64,000 bases of DNA from Butyriboletus loyo (GCA_038093515.1 JBBPSI010000109.1:23347-87346); one strand, 5' to 3'; numbered from the stretch's first letter, positions 24,161 through 36,599 are shown. Notes: generated by a model not told the origin, from the letters alone. Translations and numbers: made by a program.

Positions 24161-25759
24161 ATGCCCTCGCCCTCTGCCACCAAGTTCGAGATGGACGTTA
24201 CATTTGGCGGCAAGTACAGACTCGAGGAAGAAATCGCCAACGGTGGCTGCGGTGCGTGTCTTGGTCCGTGCACATTTCGCTGTCGCCTCATGCGTCCCAC
24301 AGGCTCCGTCTTCCTCGGCGTGCACACCATAGCGGGCAAAGAAGTCGCTATCAAGCTCGAGCCAGCCATTCCACGCTCGCTCACGTCTCCCCTCCGCCAG
24401 GAATCCAAGGTCTACAAGTCTCTCATGGGTGGTCCTGGCGTTCCCTGGATCATGTACTCCGGCAGACAAGGCGACTATAACGTCATGGTCATCGATCTCC
24501 TGGGTCCCTCCTTGGAGGATCTCTTCAAGGTCTGCAACAGACATTTCTCCCTCAAGACCGTCCTCCTCCTCGCGGATCAACTTGTGCGTTTTTATTCCTG
24601 CCCATCTCCACACCAAGTCAATTAGACTAATATGAATCGCTTTACCCACGCTCATTTCCTGTTGCCTAGATATCTCGCCTAGAGTTCATTCATTCCCGTT
24701 CATTCATACATCGCGACGTCAAACCTGCCAATTTTGTCATGGGCCTGCCATTATCACCAACCGCGTCCATCGTCAATGTCATCGACTTTGGTCTCGCACG
24801 TCGCTTCAGGGATCCCAGAACAGGCGAACATATCGCTTACAAGCAGGAGGGCAGGCATGGTGTAGGAACAAGCCTCTTTGCTAGCTTAAATGCTCATCGT
24901 GGTGTCGGTCCGTCATACATTAATTCGCAGTGACTGGGAGTCTAACATCCCAATAGAATGCGCTCGTCGCGATGACCTCGAGTCATTGGCTTATATGCTC
25001 ATTTACTTCCTTCGCGGAACGTTGCCCTGGCGAAAAATACGCGCACCGACTGTGGCCCAAACTTGGGAGCTCATTTTGCAAGCCAAATTAGATGCCCTTG
25101 GTCCCTTGCTACCCGAATCACCACCAGATCGGATTCATCAAGGCCACTTGGAAAAGGAGAATCAACCACATCACAAAGATACCACACAACTAGAAGAGAA
25201 CCTGGAACACGATGAAGTACACTCTATCGTCGAAAAATCTCGGCCTCTTGGCTCATTCGCTGACTGTGCGACCCCGCGTCGTCCTCGTACGCGTTCACAA
25301 CCCCGTACCCCTCGACGCTCCTGTTCACGCGGCTCTCCAATTCCTTCCGCGGAACCTCCTACCCCTTCTCCGATACGTCATCGCTGTCACCGCAAACAAC
25401 CGTCGACTTCTTGCCACCCAGACGCTCACCCGGACTCGAATCCCTACTCGCCACCACTTACAATCCCAATGACAGTTACTCTGCCTGCCGAATTCACCCT
25501 CTTTCTCACTTACGCCCTGACCCTTTCCTTCACTGATCTTCCCGACTACGACGGCCTCCGTGACATGTTCCGCAATTTAGGACGTCGTTCAGGCGTCCGT
25601 TACTCCGACGAATGTGTACCAGGCGACAGGTCTGCCACCGAATTTGATTGGGTTCGCAAGCCGCGAAAGGGAGCCGAGCACTACGACACTCAGCGAGTAC
25701 GGGTCTGCGGGGCATGTAATACCGCCGCTCGTGGTGTCACCGAGAGACGGTGGCGCTAG
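24161..25759 (+). CDS. Casein kinase 1 family protein kinase, divergent
   Basis: Ser/Thr kinase. The start MPSPSATKFEMDVTFGGKYR leads to LEEEIANGGCG; a 49-bp intron (24252-24300) joins it to SVFLGVHTIAGKEVAIKLEP, giving a complete glycine loop and the ATP-anchoring Lys. Further: YNVMVIDLLGPSLEDLF, then after an intron EFIHSRSFIHRDVKPANFVM (catalytic Asp) and VIDFGLARRFRDPRTGEHIA. The segment usually GTARYASINTH in casein kinase 1 reads GTSLFASLNAHRGV here. After the third intron comes the family-typical ARRDDLESLAYMLIYFLRGT and LPWRKIRA. The C-terminal 200 residues are Arg/Pro/Ser-rich and unlike standard tails. Catalytic residues are present, so it is probably active, but it is not a standard Hrr25/Yck type. 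Confidence 0.82.
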
Positions 25760-26969
25760 TTGACAAGGGGCATTAGCGGGGAACTGTTTGTAGGTTTTGC
25801 TTGTCCGACTGCTCGCCCGGCCACCGAGTGCTACTGGGGTCCCAGTTGACACTTTCTGTTTTCTTGCCGAATGGATTCAGTCGGTTTCTCGCTAGATCGT
25901 TGTTGTGGTTGACTACTTTGGTGTCAGAGTGAGTTCTTGTTGTTTTGTCTGATTTTACCAGTCGCTGACACTTTAGTAAGTAGCCATGGCGGTGCTCGCT
26001 TCAGTGCGTCGTCTTCTTGGTGTGTTTGATGCCATCTCCACGATTCCTACACCTCCCCCGGTCTGCTTTCCCGCTTTCCGGCCCATCCCCTCTGCCTTTT
26101 GCCAACTCTCGCGGTCGCGGTCGTGTCTCCCTGCCATTTATCCTCGTTTCGTGCATGACATAAGAACGTGATTGTACACTTGTCATTGTTAGGCTGTGTG
26201 TACGTTTTTCGCGTTTCTTTATTCCCTGTTGTTCAACGCTTTCCACGCTAATAACGTAATACTTTTTTTTTTTCCTTTTCCTTGATCAACGGTATGCTCT
26301 GTTGTGTCCTGAGTATACCTTTTGATGTGACAGTTGTTGTTTCCGTCTAGCTTTTGTAGTACTCGTTGTACATAGAGTTGGATTGTCTTGCCAACATTGT
26401 ACCTCCCTCAAAGTTGCTGAGTGAAGTAACAGTACATGCCGGCTGCCTGAGGTACATTAATCACGTCCCAAGTGCTGTGCCCACACCTGACCGATCGGTG
26501 ATTTTCCTACGCGTGCCTGGGTAATTCTAGCGCTGCCAGACGACCGCGTTCAAGTAAGCCCTTTATCGCGACCAGCGAGCTGCGTTGCAAGTGAACTGAC
26601 GCTGTCTCATGCTAGTGTCAGTATGTTGAATGCCGAGCGGAAACTCGAGGCGTCGATACCACGGTCGAGACAGTACATAATGACCGTTCACATTAACCCT
26701 GCCCTCGGGGGACCTCGTCCAAAAAGGTTCGCTGATCGGTCAATAACTGAGCTATAGGTCAGCACTGCATACTATGTGGCCGCGCCGCTGATTGGGTCGA
26801 ACGTGCAGGGTGGATGAATCTCCAGAAGGGGGAGCGCCCAAGTATTTCTAACATCTGTGGGCCCTGGAGGAACAGGTACGGATCCGACTCGATATAAAAC
26901 GCCTCATGCTGACATTCCATGGCATCATCTCCATCCTCCATCTCTATTTCCCATTAGCAATCCCACTCG
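25760..26969. other. Intergenic, nothing recognised; TATA box near the end
   Basis: 1.2 kb without a supported gene. Pyrimidine-rich in the left half, with a poly-T run near 26260-26275. A gatataaaac element at about 26890 lies about 75 bp before the phosphate transporter ATG and is a likely TATA box. I looked for the CACGTG site used in yeast phosphate regulation and saw none close by. Confidence 0.45.
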
Positions 26970-29087
26970 ATGTTCAGCGACGCGCAGCGCCCCCCTGAGG
27001 CATTTCTTCTGGTTCGGAGGAACGAGGTGGCTGAAGACGTCGCGATCCTCAACGAACGCCGGCGCGTCGCTTTGGCAGAGATTGACAAGGCCTCTTTCTC
27101 GTAGGTTCCTCTTCGTCCTGGGTTACTCTTTCTCGTCTGTCTGACGCTTCCCCCCCCTCCCCCCTCCTCCTCGTCCGCCTTAGTGGATTCCACATAAAGC
27201 TTTGTCTGGTGGCAGGCGTCGGTTTCTTTACGGATGCGTGAGCCCGTTTGTCTTCCTGATGACACTTCTTTTTCGATACCATGCTTCTAGTTACGATATA
27301 TTCGCCATCAGCATCGCTGTGACGATGTTGGGTTTCGTTTACGGTACCACGACGGACCCTCAAAATCTCCGTATGCTCAGCTCCCTCCCGTTTTTGATAA
27401 TTCTGAGATCTCGTTTAGCGGCGCTTCTGCCTTGGCAAACTGTAGGTCTCAAAGTGGCCACTCCTGCCGGAAATTTGATTGGACAGCTCCTGTTTGGATG
27501 GCTTGCGGATATCGTTGGGCGTAAGCGAATGTGTGAGTGACGAAACATGGCATGTTGTAGTACTCCTCCGAACACTACCGGTCTAGATGGTGTTGAGCTT
27601 GTGATCATGATCATCGCCACTTTTGGTCAAGCCGTTTCTGGCCAGGGACCCTGTCTAAACATCGTCTCTATGCTCATCGTTTGGCGTTTGATTGTGAGCG
27701 TCTTGGTATCATATTTCAAGGCTTGTGGAAGTACTGAACGCGAGCCAATCAGCTTGGAGTCGGGGTCGGAGGTGACTACCCCTTGAGTGCTGTCATCGCA
27801 TCCGAGTTCGCGTCTACCCGAACCCGTGGCCGTCTGATGACCGCCGTGTTCTCCTTCCAGGGCTGGGGTCAACTCGGTATGATTGGGTCCTTTCGAGTCT
27901 TCCTCGCATTGACGGCTTGTCAGCTGCTTCTCTGGTTGGACTCGTTGTCGTGGCCGCTTTCAAGGAGGCCATCCAACAATCAACCAACAAGGTGGACTAT
28001 GCCTGGCGGCTCCTTATCGGGCTTGGGTGTATACCTGCAGTCATTTCACTCTATTTCCGTCTCACCATCCCCGAAACGCCTCGTTTCACGATGGATATCA
28101 ATAACAAAGTTGGTCGAGCAGCCCGTGATATCAAGAACGCTCTGAAGACCAACGATTACAATATCTACGTTGACGACGATATGATCGACGACCCACGTGT
28201 TACTGCCCCTCGTGCATCCAGTAGTGACTTTATTACCCATTTCTCAAAGTTGGAGAACTTCAAGGTTCTCTTCGGCACAGCGTATTCATGGTTTGCACTC
28301 GACGTGAGCCCATTGGATGAGCTTCTATGTCTTGCACGCTGACAGTGACTTGTGTTTAGATTTCCTTTTACGTTCTCACCCTCAACAGTGACATGTTTCT
28401 GTCTTTGATAAAGCTCGGCAATGTAGACAACAATGTCTACTCGAGTCTGATCCATTCCTGCCTCGGAAACATCATCTTGGTTGTCGCTGGTTATATTCCT
28501 GGGTTTGGCGCGTCCTTCCTACTCATAGATGTCTGGGGACGCAAGCCAATTCAGCTCATGGGATTCATCATTGTCACTATTCTGTTTTGGATCATGGGTA
28601 TGTCTATAGGCTCCCGTGTATCTAGGACGACGCCTGACGCCTTCCTCAGCCTTTGATTTCAACAATCTCAGCCACTCTCCGATTCAGTTCATGGTCCTCT
28701 TATCCCTCGCCAATTTCTTCCAGAACTTTGGCCCCAACACCACTACTTTTATCGTTCCGGGAGAGGTCTTTCCCACCCGCTACCGTTCCACTGCACATGG
28801 TATCTCGGCTGCATCTGGCAAACTGGGTGCGGTGATTGCACAGTTCCTAGTCGCCGCTACTCATAAGGTGGACGTGGTGTATGTTTCGCGTTTCTTGTCT
28901 GTTCTTGTTTGACTCACGTGTGTGTAGCTTGCAGGTGCTTTCGTTTGTCATGATGACGGGCGTCTTTTCGACGCTCTTGATTCCCGAGACGAACCAACGG
29001 ACACTCGAAGACCTCTCCAACGAAGACCAGAAAGCATATATCACAGGTACTGTTGGAGGGATGGTCGAGTCTGCCTCTGAGGCATGA
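26970..29087 (+). CDS. Inorganic phosphate transporter, PHO84-like (MFS)
   Basis: Twelve-helix H+/phosphate symporter of the plasma membrane. Starts [20 protein letters not shown]. After introns: [56 protein letters not shown] with [30 protein letters not shown], then [20 protein letters not shown] (family signature) and [20 protein letters not shown]. The central loop carries [11 protein letters not shown]. The second half has [77 protein letters not shown] and [14 protein letters not shown]. About ten exons. All expected helices can be read, so the gene appears intact. Confidence 0.9.
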
Positions 29088-29644
29088 ACTTTTGGCGATC
29101 GATGGATCGTGATTAGTCTGTGGTGGCTTTGAAGTTTGCGGTGCTTGACCGCACTGCTATTGATTTATAGTTTATCTTGGATGGTACACTGTTGATTCCC
29201 CGTTGTGATTCTATTGGGACTTGTAGGTTTATCTTGGACGATATACTAGTAGGGACTCGCGATAGTACAATAATTCAATTGTAAAGCTTTTCTTCAGGTT
29301 CATATCGTCCGGTTACTGTACAACCGGTCATCGATTGGGACCACCAAAAGACCAGCCAGCCGACATTATTAGATACGTCGGGGTCAGCCTTTCGAAGTAG
29401 GTTAGAAAACCAAACAGTCGCCCCAGTGTCCCGACGCCGCGAACTGGTTGAGTTTAGATCCTGGACTTCGTAATCATTCGTCCAGAAAGAAGCTCGACGC
29501 GGAAACACTTGACTAGTACGAAGTCACCCGTTTGCGATTTAGTGGACGTGTTTCACGATTGGGAGGCAAGATTCCGCCGTCTTGTTATTCCAGTGCTAGT
29601 ACCCTCAGCCACTGCATTCTTGGCAGCGTCAAGACTCAAGAGCC
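29088..29644. other. Intergenic, nothing recognised
   Basis: Contains the phosphate transporter 3' region and the EAF3 promoter. A short imperfect repeat (tttatcttgga) occurs near 29169 and 29228. No gene. Confidence 0.5.
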
Positions 29645-31179
29645 ATGTCTACCACCGGCAGCATCCCGTTCATGATCAATGAACGGGTCCTATGCTATCA
29701 CGGACCTCTCATCTATGAAGCCAAGGTCCTGAAAACCGAGATGTGGGACGAAACCAACACGAAACTCGCGGGCGTCGGCCCACATTTCTTGGTACACTAC
29801 AAGGGGTGGAAGCAAACGTGAGTTCTGCCGCTCGCCATTTCCCTCACTCTCTCCATGTACTTGTTTCGCCTCTTCTCGTGCTTCTTTTTGCTTTCGTGTC
29901 ATACGTCCCTCATTTCCTTAGTGGACCGAGCGAGTTTGGTCTTAGCCTCTGCCCTCTGACCCGTGACTGATTCGCGCGACTTTTCTGTAGATGGGACGAA
30001 TGGGTGCCCCTAGGGCGTCTTCTCAAGTTTAACGAGACCAACGTCGCGCTTCAGAAAGCGCTTTCGAGTCAAGCATCCCAAGCAGCGTCCTCTTCCGTGG
30101 CAGGAAGCAAAAAAGGCGCAGGGGGGAGTGGGTCCGGTGGTGCGGGTGGTGGGACTGGGACTGGGACGGGACGAGGTGGGAGGAAGGACGGGAGGGGAAC
30201 GAAGCGGGGTAGGGAAGAGGTGAGTCGTCTTTGGTTCGGTGTTGGCGTCTCTCCGCTTTACAGTTTGAAGGCTCCCGCGTGTCGCTTTTCTGATTGCTGA
30301 CATGGTCGGTGTGATGTGGATAGGACGACAACAGTCGAAAGCCGGAGATGAAGCTGAATGTGCCGGAGGTGCTCAAAGTGCTCCTCGTCGACGATTGGGA
30401 GGCTATCACGAAAAATAACCAGGCATGTCTTTTCTTTCATTGGGTATATGAGTCTCCCTCAGTATCTAGGCATATCTGCCCCCCCCCATCTCTGTTGTTC
30501 GTTTTGTGGTGTCGCTGCCCATGGTATTATGAACGTAGCTGGTCCCACTTCCTCGGACGCCCAATGTAGTCGAAATTCTTCAAGAGTTCAAAGAACATGT
30601 CGCGAAAATGGGTAAACAGACAAGGCATGTAATCCTTCTGATGTCTAGTGACAACCTCCTCACTGGGGTTCGACGTAGCTTGCGTGACCCCGACCTCGTT
30701 CTTCCTACCATTATTTCTGGGCTCACCGTATACTTTGATCGTTCACTCGGTGCAAACTTGCTGTATCGCTTTGAGCGCCCTCAGTATGCGGAGATCCGCA
30801 AGGCGTATGTTACTGGTCCCAAAGTACAGGTTGGGCAGGAGAAGGACATGAGTGCGATATATGGAGCGGAGCATCTATTGAGAATGTTGGGTGTGTTCAA
30901 CAACCTTGCTCGATTGGATCGCACGGCATGGATTGTCGACTGACTGTCCTAGTGAGCTTGCCACAGATGGTAGCCGGCTCGACGATGGATGCGGAAAGCA
31001 TAGGGTTAGTGAAAGACTATGTGAACGAGCTGCTTTGGTACGTGCCTGCCTTTCTCCGTCTCGTTTTACACGAGCTGGCTGACGATGGACACAGTTTCCT
31101 TGTGACCGAGCGTGATAGGTTATTCCTGACAGAGTATCAAAGTGCCAGTTTACAATATCAGAACATCTCGCGCTCGTAA
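29645..31179 (+). CDS. EAF3: Chromodomain/MRG protein EAF3 (MRG15/Alp13)
   Basis: Subunit of the NuA4 acetyltransferase and Rpd3S-type deacetylase complexes that binds methylated H3K36. Exon 1: MSTTGSIPFMINERVLCYHG, YEAKVLKTEMWDE, FLVHYKGWKQT. The intron joins to WDEWVPLGRLLKFNETN, completing the chromo barrel. A Gly/Lys-rich linker (30060-30220) follows. The MRG domain is spread over the rest: KLNVPEVLKVLLVDDWEAIT, VEILQEFKEHVAKMG, LPTIISGLTVYFDRSLGANL with LYRFERPQYAEIRKAY, IYGAEHLLRML, VSLPQMVAGSTMDAES, FLVTERDRLFLTEYQSASLQ. The intron after GKQT seems to use a GC donor (AAG/GCATGT). Complete. Confidence 0.9.
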
Positions 31180-31356
31180 TTTTATTTTCGCCTGTGCCTC
31201 TGATCGTTGATGAATCCTAAGCTCGAGGGATTTACAGTGGTCTTGCCATGCTGCTAGAGTTAGCTTGCTCACGTGACCGGGTGCTTCTAGAGATGACATC
31301 ATAGCCTAGATCCAGAGATATAAGACCGCACTCAAGCCAGGACTTGGCTTTTTGCA

Positions 31357-32168
31357 ATGGCCTCCATTCTCACAAGCGCAGCCCGCGCAGCGCACTCTGC
31401 TGCAGCCAGTATCCTTTCCGCGGGCCAGATAAGCGTTGGCGACGAGATCCCCGCACTGAAGGCCAAGGAAGACAATCCCGAGCAGAGTTTCACACTCGAT
31501 CTAAGCGGCAAGAACATCATTGTGCGTGTCGTTCCGATGTTTTAACCACGTTGTAGATGACGCTGACCGACTCGTGCACTTTAGCTCGGTGTTCCCGGCG
31601 CGTTCACACCTCCCTGCAGCTCTCAGGTACCCCAGTATATCCAGGACTATGACAAGTACAAGGCGAAAGGAATCAAGGACATATATGTCGTCGCTGTTAA
31701 TGATGCCTTTGTGACCCAGTGTGTTGGCGTCTGCTCGTCCTCACGCATATAGTCTCTCATTACCACGCATACACGCAGGGCTTGGAAGGATAAACTTGCC
31801 CCGCAAGGAACTGGTGCGTTATCTTTTCGTCTAGGAAATGTGCTCGTTATCACCGAATGACAGGCGTTCGCTTCATCGCGGACGACAAGGGGGAACTTAC
31901 GAGCAGCCTTGGACTCTTGTTTGATGCTTCTGGTCTCCTCGGATCTCCGCGTTCAAAGGTGCGCGCGAGATGCATCCTCACTCACCTTATCTCCGTTCCT
32001 TCTAAGCTGGGCAATGCAATGCACTAACGTTTACTGTCTTGATACATATCGCAATAGCGTCATGTCATTGTCGCGCAAGATAACAAGGTCCAGCTTATTG
32101 CTGTCGAAAACGAGCCTGCCACTATCAATGTGACCGCTTCAAATGTGGTGTTGTCGCAGATCGCGTAG
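31357..32168 (+). CDS. Peroxiredoxin 5 / AHP1 type, probably mitochondrial
   Basis: Thiol peroxidase reducing H2O2 and alkyl hydroperoxides. The start MASILTSAARAAHSAAASIL is a good amphipathic mitochondrial presequence. Then ISVGDEIPALKAKEDNPEQ. Exon 2 has LGVPGAFTPPCSSQVPQYI with the peroxidatic Cys in the PxxxT-PPC motif, and KGIKDIYVVAVNDAFVT. Small exons follow: AWKDKLAPQGT, GVRFIADDKGELTSSLGLLF and DASGLLGSPRSK, then RHVIVAQDNKVQLIAVENEP ending VVLSQIA. Full length, five exons. A gatataag element about 40 bp upstream of the ATG is a possible TATA box. Confidence 0.9.
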
Positions 32169-32470
32169 ACTCGCGTTTCTACCAGAGAAAAGAAAGTTCG
32201 ATAGGGGACGTGATGTCAAGACGAGGAGTGATTGAATCCGCTGCATGTGTGTGTGTGTGTGTAATCTCACAGAGCGAATCACACATGACGATCCCATGTT
32301 CCCAATACGTTGACGAACTCAGCCGGTCAGAGACTGTCATATTCAAACATGGCTACGCTCTTGCAACAAAAAAAGGTTCCACCTGCTCGGGTATTTCTGG
32401 TGCAGAATCGGTACTAGTATACATTTGGTATGATGCGCCAGGAAGACCAGAAATGACGCGTGGACGAACG
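32169..32470. other. Intergenic, short TG repeat
   Basis: Holds a (TG)n tract of about 14 bp near 32246-32260. Nothing else recognised. Confidence 0.5.
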
Positions 32471-34409
32471 TTACACCAAGTCATGAAAGTGTTCGAGAGC
32501 GCACGCAGATCGAAGAGTGAGCCTGAACGGGAATGGCTTTGAGCGAACTGTCCCTCCGGTGTTGATGAATTCCATCGCAGGCGGTGTGATTTCACTGCCA
32601 TGGTAATCGAGCCCCTTGTGGAATTCGAATGCCCGGAGCAGTGTTGCGATGGCGATGAAAAGCGAATTCACAGCCATAGATTCGTCGACCGTATCCAAAC
32701 GCCAGATCGTCACACCGCGCGTTCGGCTGCCGTGCTTTCGACTCTTCCGATTCTAAAAAAACGTTCGGGTATAAAGGCGTCTGGATCATCGAAGAGGGCA
32801 GGGTCGTGCGTGATGGACCTTGTCGAGTTGCAAATGTGATTTTTCTATTTTTTCAGCCCAGAGCCGTTGTAAACACCAACCATAGGTTGTTCAGGACCAT
32901 AGCGCCTTTCGGGACGGTATAGTCTCGATACGTGAAGTCCTGTTTAGACAGAGCCATTAGCACTCGGCACGCATAGCCTAGTCAGGATGTTCACCTCGGT
33001 CGCTACGTGCGGTGCGCCAATCGCCACGACTAGCCGCCATCTGAATCAGGTAAGGACACGCACGGTCACGCACGATAGCGAAGAAGTGTTTACCGAAAAA
33101 CCTCCTTTACAATCGCTTCAATGTACGGAAGACGATCGCAGTCACCAAACGTCGGGGGTCGATCTCCGATCAGAGTGTCAAGTTCCTCTTGAGCTTTGCG
33201 ACTGACATGAGGATCGAGGATCATGACCAAGATAAAGTAGGCGCAGTGCCGTAGAGCTCTGTTGAGGTATGAGTAGCTGCAGATTCGAACCACAGCCGAC
33301 GAACCGTTTCAGCGCCCACGAAGCTAGAGAGCGGCTTGTCAACGACAAAAATCGATGTTGAGACGAGGACATAGTTACAACGTCGTACCACTGGTCCAGG
33401 CGACATCTTCGTCCGAAAGGTTCTTGGCTTTTTTGCAATCGTTCAATAATGCGCAGAAGTTGAGCTTTGAAGTGTCATCGAGCACGAGCTGCAATATGGG
33501 TCCCTCAGTACATAGCTCTGAGTGATAGAATTATATTGCGTGTGATGGCTTCGCCAGCCAAGCCCATGAAGAACGAAACGGAACGAGCAAATAATTCCTG
33601 TTACAAGGTCAATTTTGTCGTGGTACTTTGTACAGATCGGTAGTACCAAGCTGGAGGGCAAGTAATCGACTGTTGGAAGTATATCAACAATCCCTCCGCC
33701 AGGACTGAGAACTTCTAAAAAGCGGTCTGCAAGACCATTTTATTTCTTCCAAGTTTTCGTCGCCCGAAATCTTGAGAGGCGGGCCGCCAAATAGTAGACG
33801 CAGCCACCCGACGCAAGTTCGCCTCAAGATCGTCTTTGAGCTCCCCGGAGACAAGGTCACGAACGAGAAGAAGTGCTTCGTGCTCTTGTACAGGGAAAAA
33901 GTGCATTGGGAAATGAAGTGCGTCATGTGCACCACTGGCACGCCGATGTTTGTGTCATCTTCGACGTTCAACATAGCCTTAAGCGAGAGAATGCTTCCGG
34001 AACCTATCACTCACTTGTTCCCATACTTTTGAGCAGAAAGTAGGTTGGTTCTCTCCATCAGTTGGCTTGCCTACCAGTGTACGCCTGAGCGGCATTTACC
34101 TAACGGTAAGTAAGTTAGGCTTACCATGATCCAATCAGGCCGAGAAGAGGTTACCGCAGTCATCTTGTCAAGGATCTCCGATGCGATGGCTGCGTTTGCT
34201 ACCACCACGATGATGCCGCCTCACGCATTCAACGAATATATGGGCCCATGCTGGTTTTTCCACTCGTCCAGCTGCAAATGCGTGTTGCCCAGAAGCGAGA
34301 GTCCAGGAACAGACGGTGGGAGGTTTCGGTTCGCTCGACTTCGACGTAACCAAACAGCAAGGGCAATGAATGCCCCCGAAACCAACGTCGTTTTCCAGTT
34401 AGGATCCAT
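32471..34409 (-). pseudogene. Cytochrome P450 pseudogene
   Basis: Order and content are those of a microsomal fungal P450. The N-terminal anchor MDPNWKTTLVSGAFIALAVW starts at 34409, then NLPPSVPGLSLLGNTHL, HEALLLVRDLVSG, LEANLRRVAASTIW, a helix I remnant, SRKAQEELDTLIGDRPPTF, LPYIEAIVKEVFR, ALFDDPDAFIPERF, FGYGRRI and SLFIAIATLLRAFEFHKG. Four breaks are visible. An in-frame TGA lies at 34221-34223 with the coding sense continuing after it. A frame change falls in a seven-base homopolymer after PERF (about 32753-32759). The heme-ligand Cys position reads Tyr (FGYGRRIY). A second frame change lies between that loop and SLFIAIA. No heme-thiolate enzyme can result. Confidence 0.82.
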
Positions 34410-34976
34410 GGCGACTATTAGAAGCGGAGGACGAGGGTAAATCGGCACGGTGATTTCTCTCAAATTCTCATGGGATGCTCTTATAGACAACTGTTCACCC
34501 TTCTTCATCTTGGAATCGTAAGGTAAGGGCCGGGAAGGCATGACCATCGACTATGCAAGCAATATGCAACTCGTCTTTGATGAGTTCCCGTAATACTTAA
34601 CTGCGGCTACAGCATGGCCTTCCACTCTACCTATGAACATGGTGGCATGAATTCACAAGGATCAGACGTAAGCTTTACAGTCTTACCAGCGCTCATCAGG
34701 CTTCGTTGGGGGTTATCGCGACAGTTACCGGCAACTTCACTCGCGTGAATGGCGGCCGCCCCCCAGACCGTGGAAGGTGCCTAACGACTTCCCTCGTTCG
34801 AAAACGATCTAGCTACGTATCTTGTGTGTATGCTGTCACTTGTTCGTCTTCATTTTTCCACGCAAGATTGACTTCTAGAGTTTGCACGGCGCGACTTATA
34901 TCGTACGGTGGGTGGCAGCCCGACCGGTCGGTGATTTCAACTTTATCACCGTCCCGGCTTCACTCCACAATTTATT
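34410..34976. other. Intergenic, nothing recognised
   Basis: Upstream flanks of the P450 remnant and of the seven-helix gene remnant. No supported gene. Confidence 0.45.
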
Positions 34977-36522
34977 ATGCACCCTAATATCAATGTAAAT
35001 GCAGCTTTTTTGACCGGACTCGTCGTGTTCTCTTTACTCTATGGTACGTCCTTCAATACAGAGGTCGGACCGTTGTCACCCACTTGCGAGATGTCTGACA
35101 GGTGCCTATTTTGTCCTCTTCCCGGGGAGTCTTTATGTGCTTCTCTACAAGAAGGGGGCTGGCCGAGCAAACTATATCATTCTTAAGGGAACAGTCTTGC
35201 AATTTGTTTTAATTACTGTTTGGTTGACACCCGTCACTTATGTGGAACTCTGCTTGAGCTAATGATCTCGTTTTTTGAAGCTACGGGATCTGCTGGGACC
35301 GGATATACATGGCAGCCTTTATAACAAACGGTGGCACTCCCGATGGCCCCTTTTTGTTCTTGACTGAGCTAAATTAAATGACTGGTGCGTATGATTCCGC
35401 GTGAACTTGTCTCCAGTAAAAATATGTTTGCAGGCGGGAACTTTCCAGTACGGCGCTTTGGGCAGTAACAGGTGCCCTCGGGGATATCATGTTTGTGAGC
35501 GTGATTTATGCGTCGTTCTGCTGTATTTCCAGATCTACCGACTTTACGTCGTCTGGGACCGTCGCCTTCGACCCTGCATAGTGCCCTTTATTGATGGGAA
35601 ACTTAAGTAGGCTTGGACGTTCAAATAATTACACCGTCGTGCTAATCACCTCTGTAGCGACTACGGTTGGTCTGATATCCATGTTAGACAACCCTGTCAC
35701 GATGGCATACGCAACTGAGCTTAGTCGCTGGGTCTATGCGTTCCTAAGTTTCAACTTGGCCCAGAATATCCTCGTGAATGTGCTCGTCATTGCTCGAATC
35801 TGGCGAGTCAATGCCCGGAGTGCTTCATTCCTTGTCGGTACCAACCTTTGGCCAGTCATCATTGCTATGATGGAGAGTGGAGCGTTGTACAGTTCGTCCG
35901 TGCCCATCTTCCTTTTGGTGAATACCGTCGTTTTCACACACCTCCGCTCTTCTGACCAACTGTTTTTCGGCGTCAGACTTATGCATGCCATAATAATGCA
36001 GCTATGGTATGCCCCAATATTTCCGGGTTCTAGTCGACCTAACGTGGATCCTCAATAGATCTTGACAGACATGGTACTGCCTATCAACATTATCATCGGT
36101 TCGTGTTCCGTTTACGCACAACTATCTGACCTGTGTTACTCTTGTCTAGTGCGGGTCGGCTTGGTCTCTCGTCAAACGGCAACAGAACTAGCAAAAACGG
36201 TGCGAGCAGTACCATCGTTTTCGCTCACCCGAGCAATAGCAGAGCCTATCCCCTCAACAATCTCGCGGTGGCTGCACCACCGCCTGAGGACAACAAAAGA
36301 GGCGGCGCCCTAGACCGTCGTGATTTCGAACACCCGAGTGAATTGCCCGTTGGAGATCATCCCATAGATGGACTTGCTACTACTACATACTTACATTCAT
36401 CACATTTCCTTATCGGACACCGCACTCTTCTCGCGACGCGCTGCCTCCAGGTTGCCACTTTCCTTCAGTCTCGTAGTAAGCTATACTCTACACTCGTACT
36501 GATTAGTATAGGACTTACTTGA
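34977..36522 (+). pseudogene. Seven-helix fungal membrane protein, probably disabled
   Basis: Belongs to the large agaricomycete family of multi-helix proteins starting with a LLYG/YxVLF motif (function unknown). Exons: MHPNINVNAAFLTGLVVFSL with LLY; GAYFVLFPGSLYVLLYKKG; a segment with WDRIYMAAFITNGGTPDGPF; NDWRELSSTALWAVTGALGD; IYRLYVVWDRRLRPCIVPF; ATTVGLISMLDNPVTMAYAT; WVYAFLSFNLAQNILVNVLV. A tandem TAAATTAAAT at about 35369-35378 looks like a 5-bp duplication; it puts a TAA in frame and shifts the frame before NDWRE. I could not join CIVPF to ATTVGL in frame with any splice pair, which suggests a second break. The 3' end is uncertain. Confidence 0.6.
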
Positions 36523-36599
36523 CCGTCTATCTAGTTCGTGTTCCCTCAGCATCACCACGGTTCAAACCTGCCCACCGGAGGAAGATTGTGCTAACTTGG

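Noticed and set aside
23987..24655. 222-codon minus-strand ORF
   Set aside because: It is the reverse of the casein kinase exons; the plus strand carries the kinase motifs.
32246..32260. TG microsatellite
   Set aside because: Too short to be notable.
8681..34409. Secondary-metabolite cluster (aldehyde dehydrogenase, questin-oxidase-like gene, P450)
   Set aside because: The genes are separated by many housekeeping genes, there is no core synthase, and the P450 is broken.
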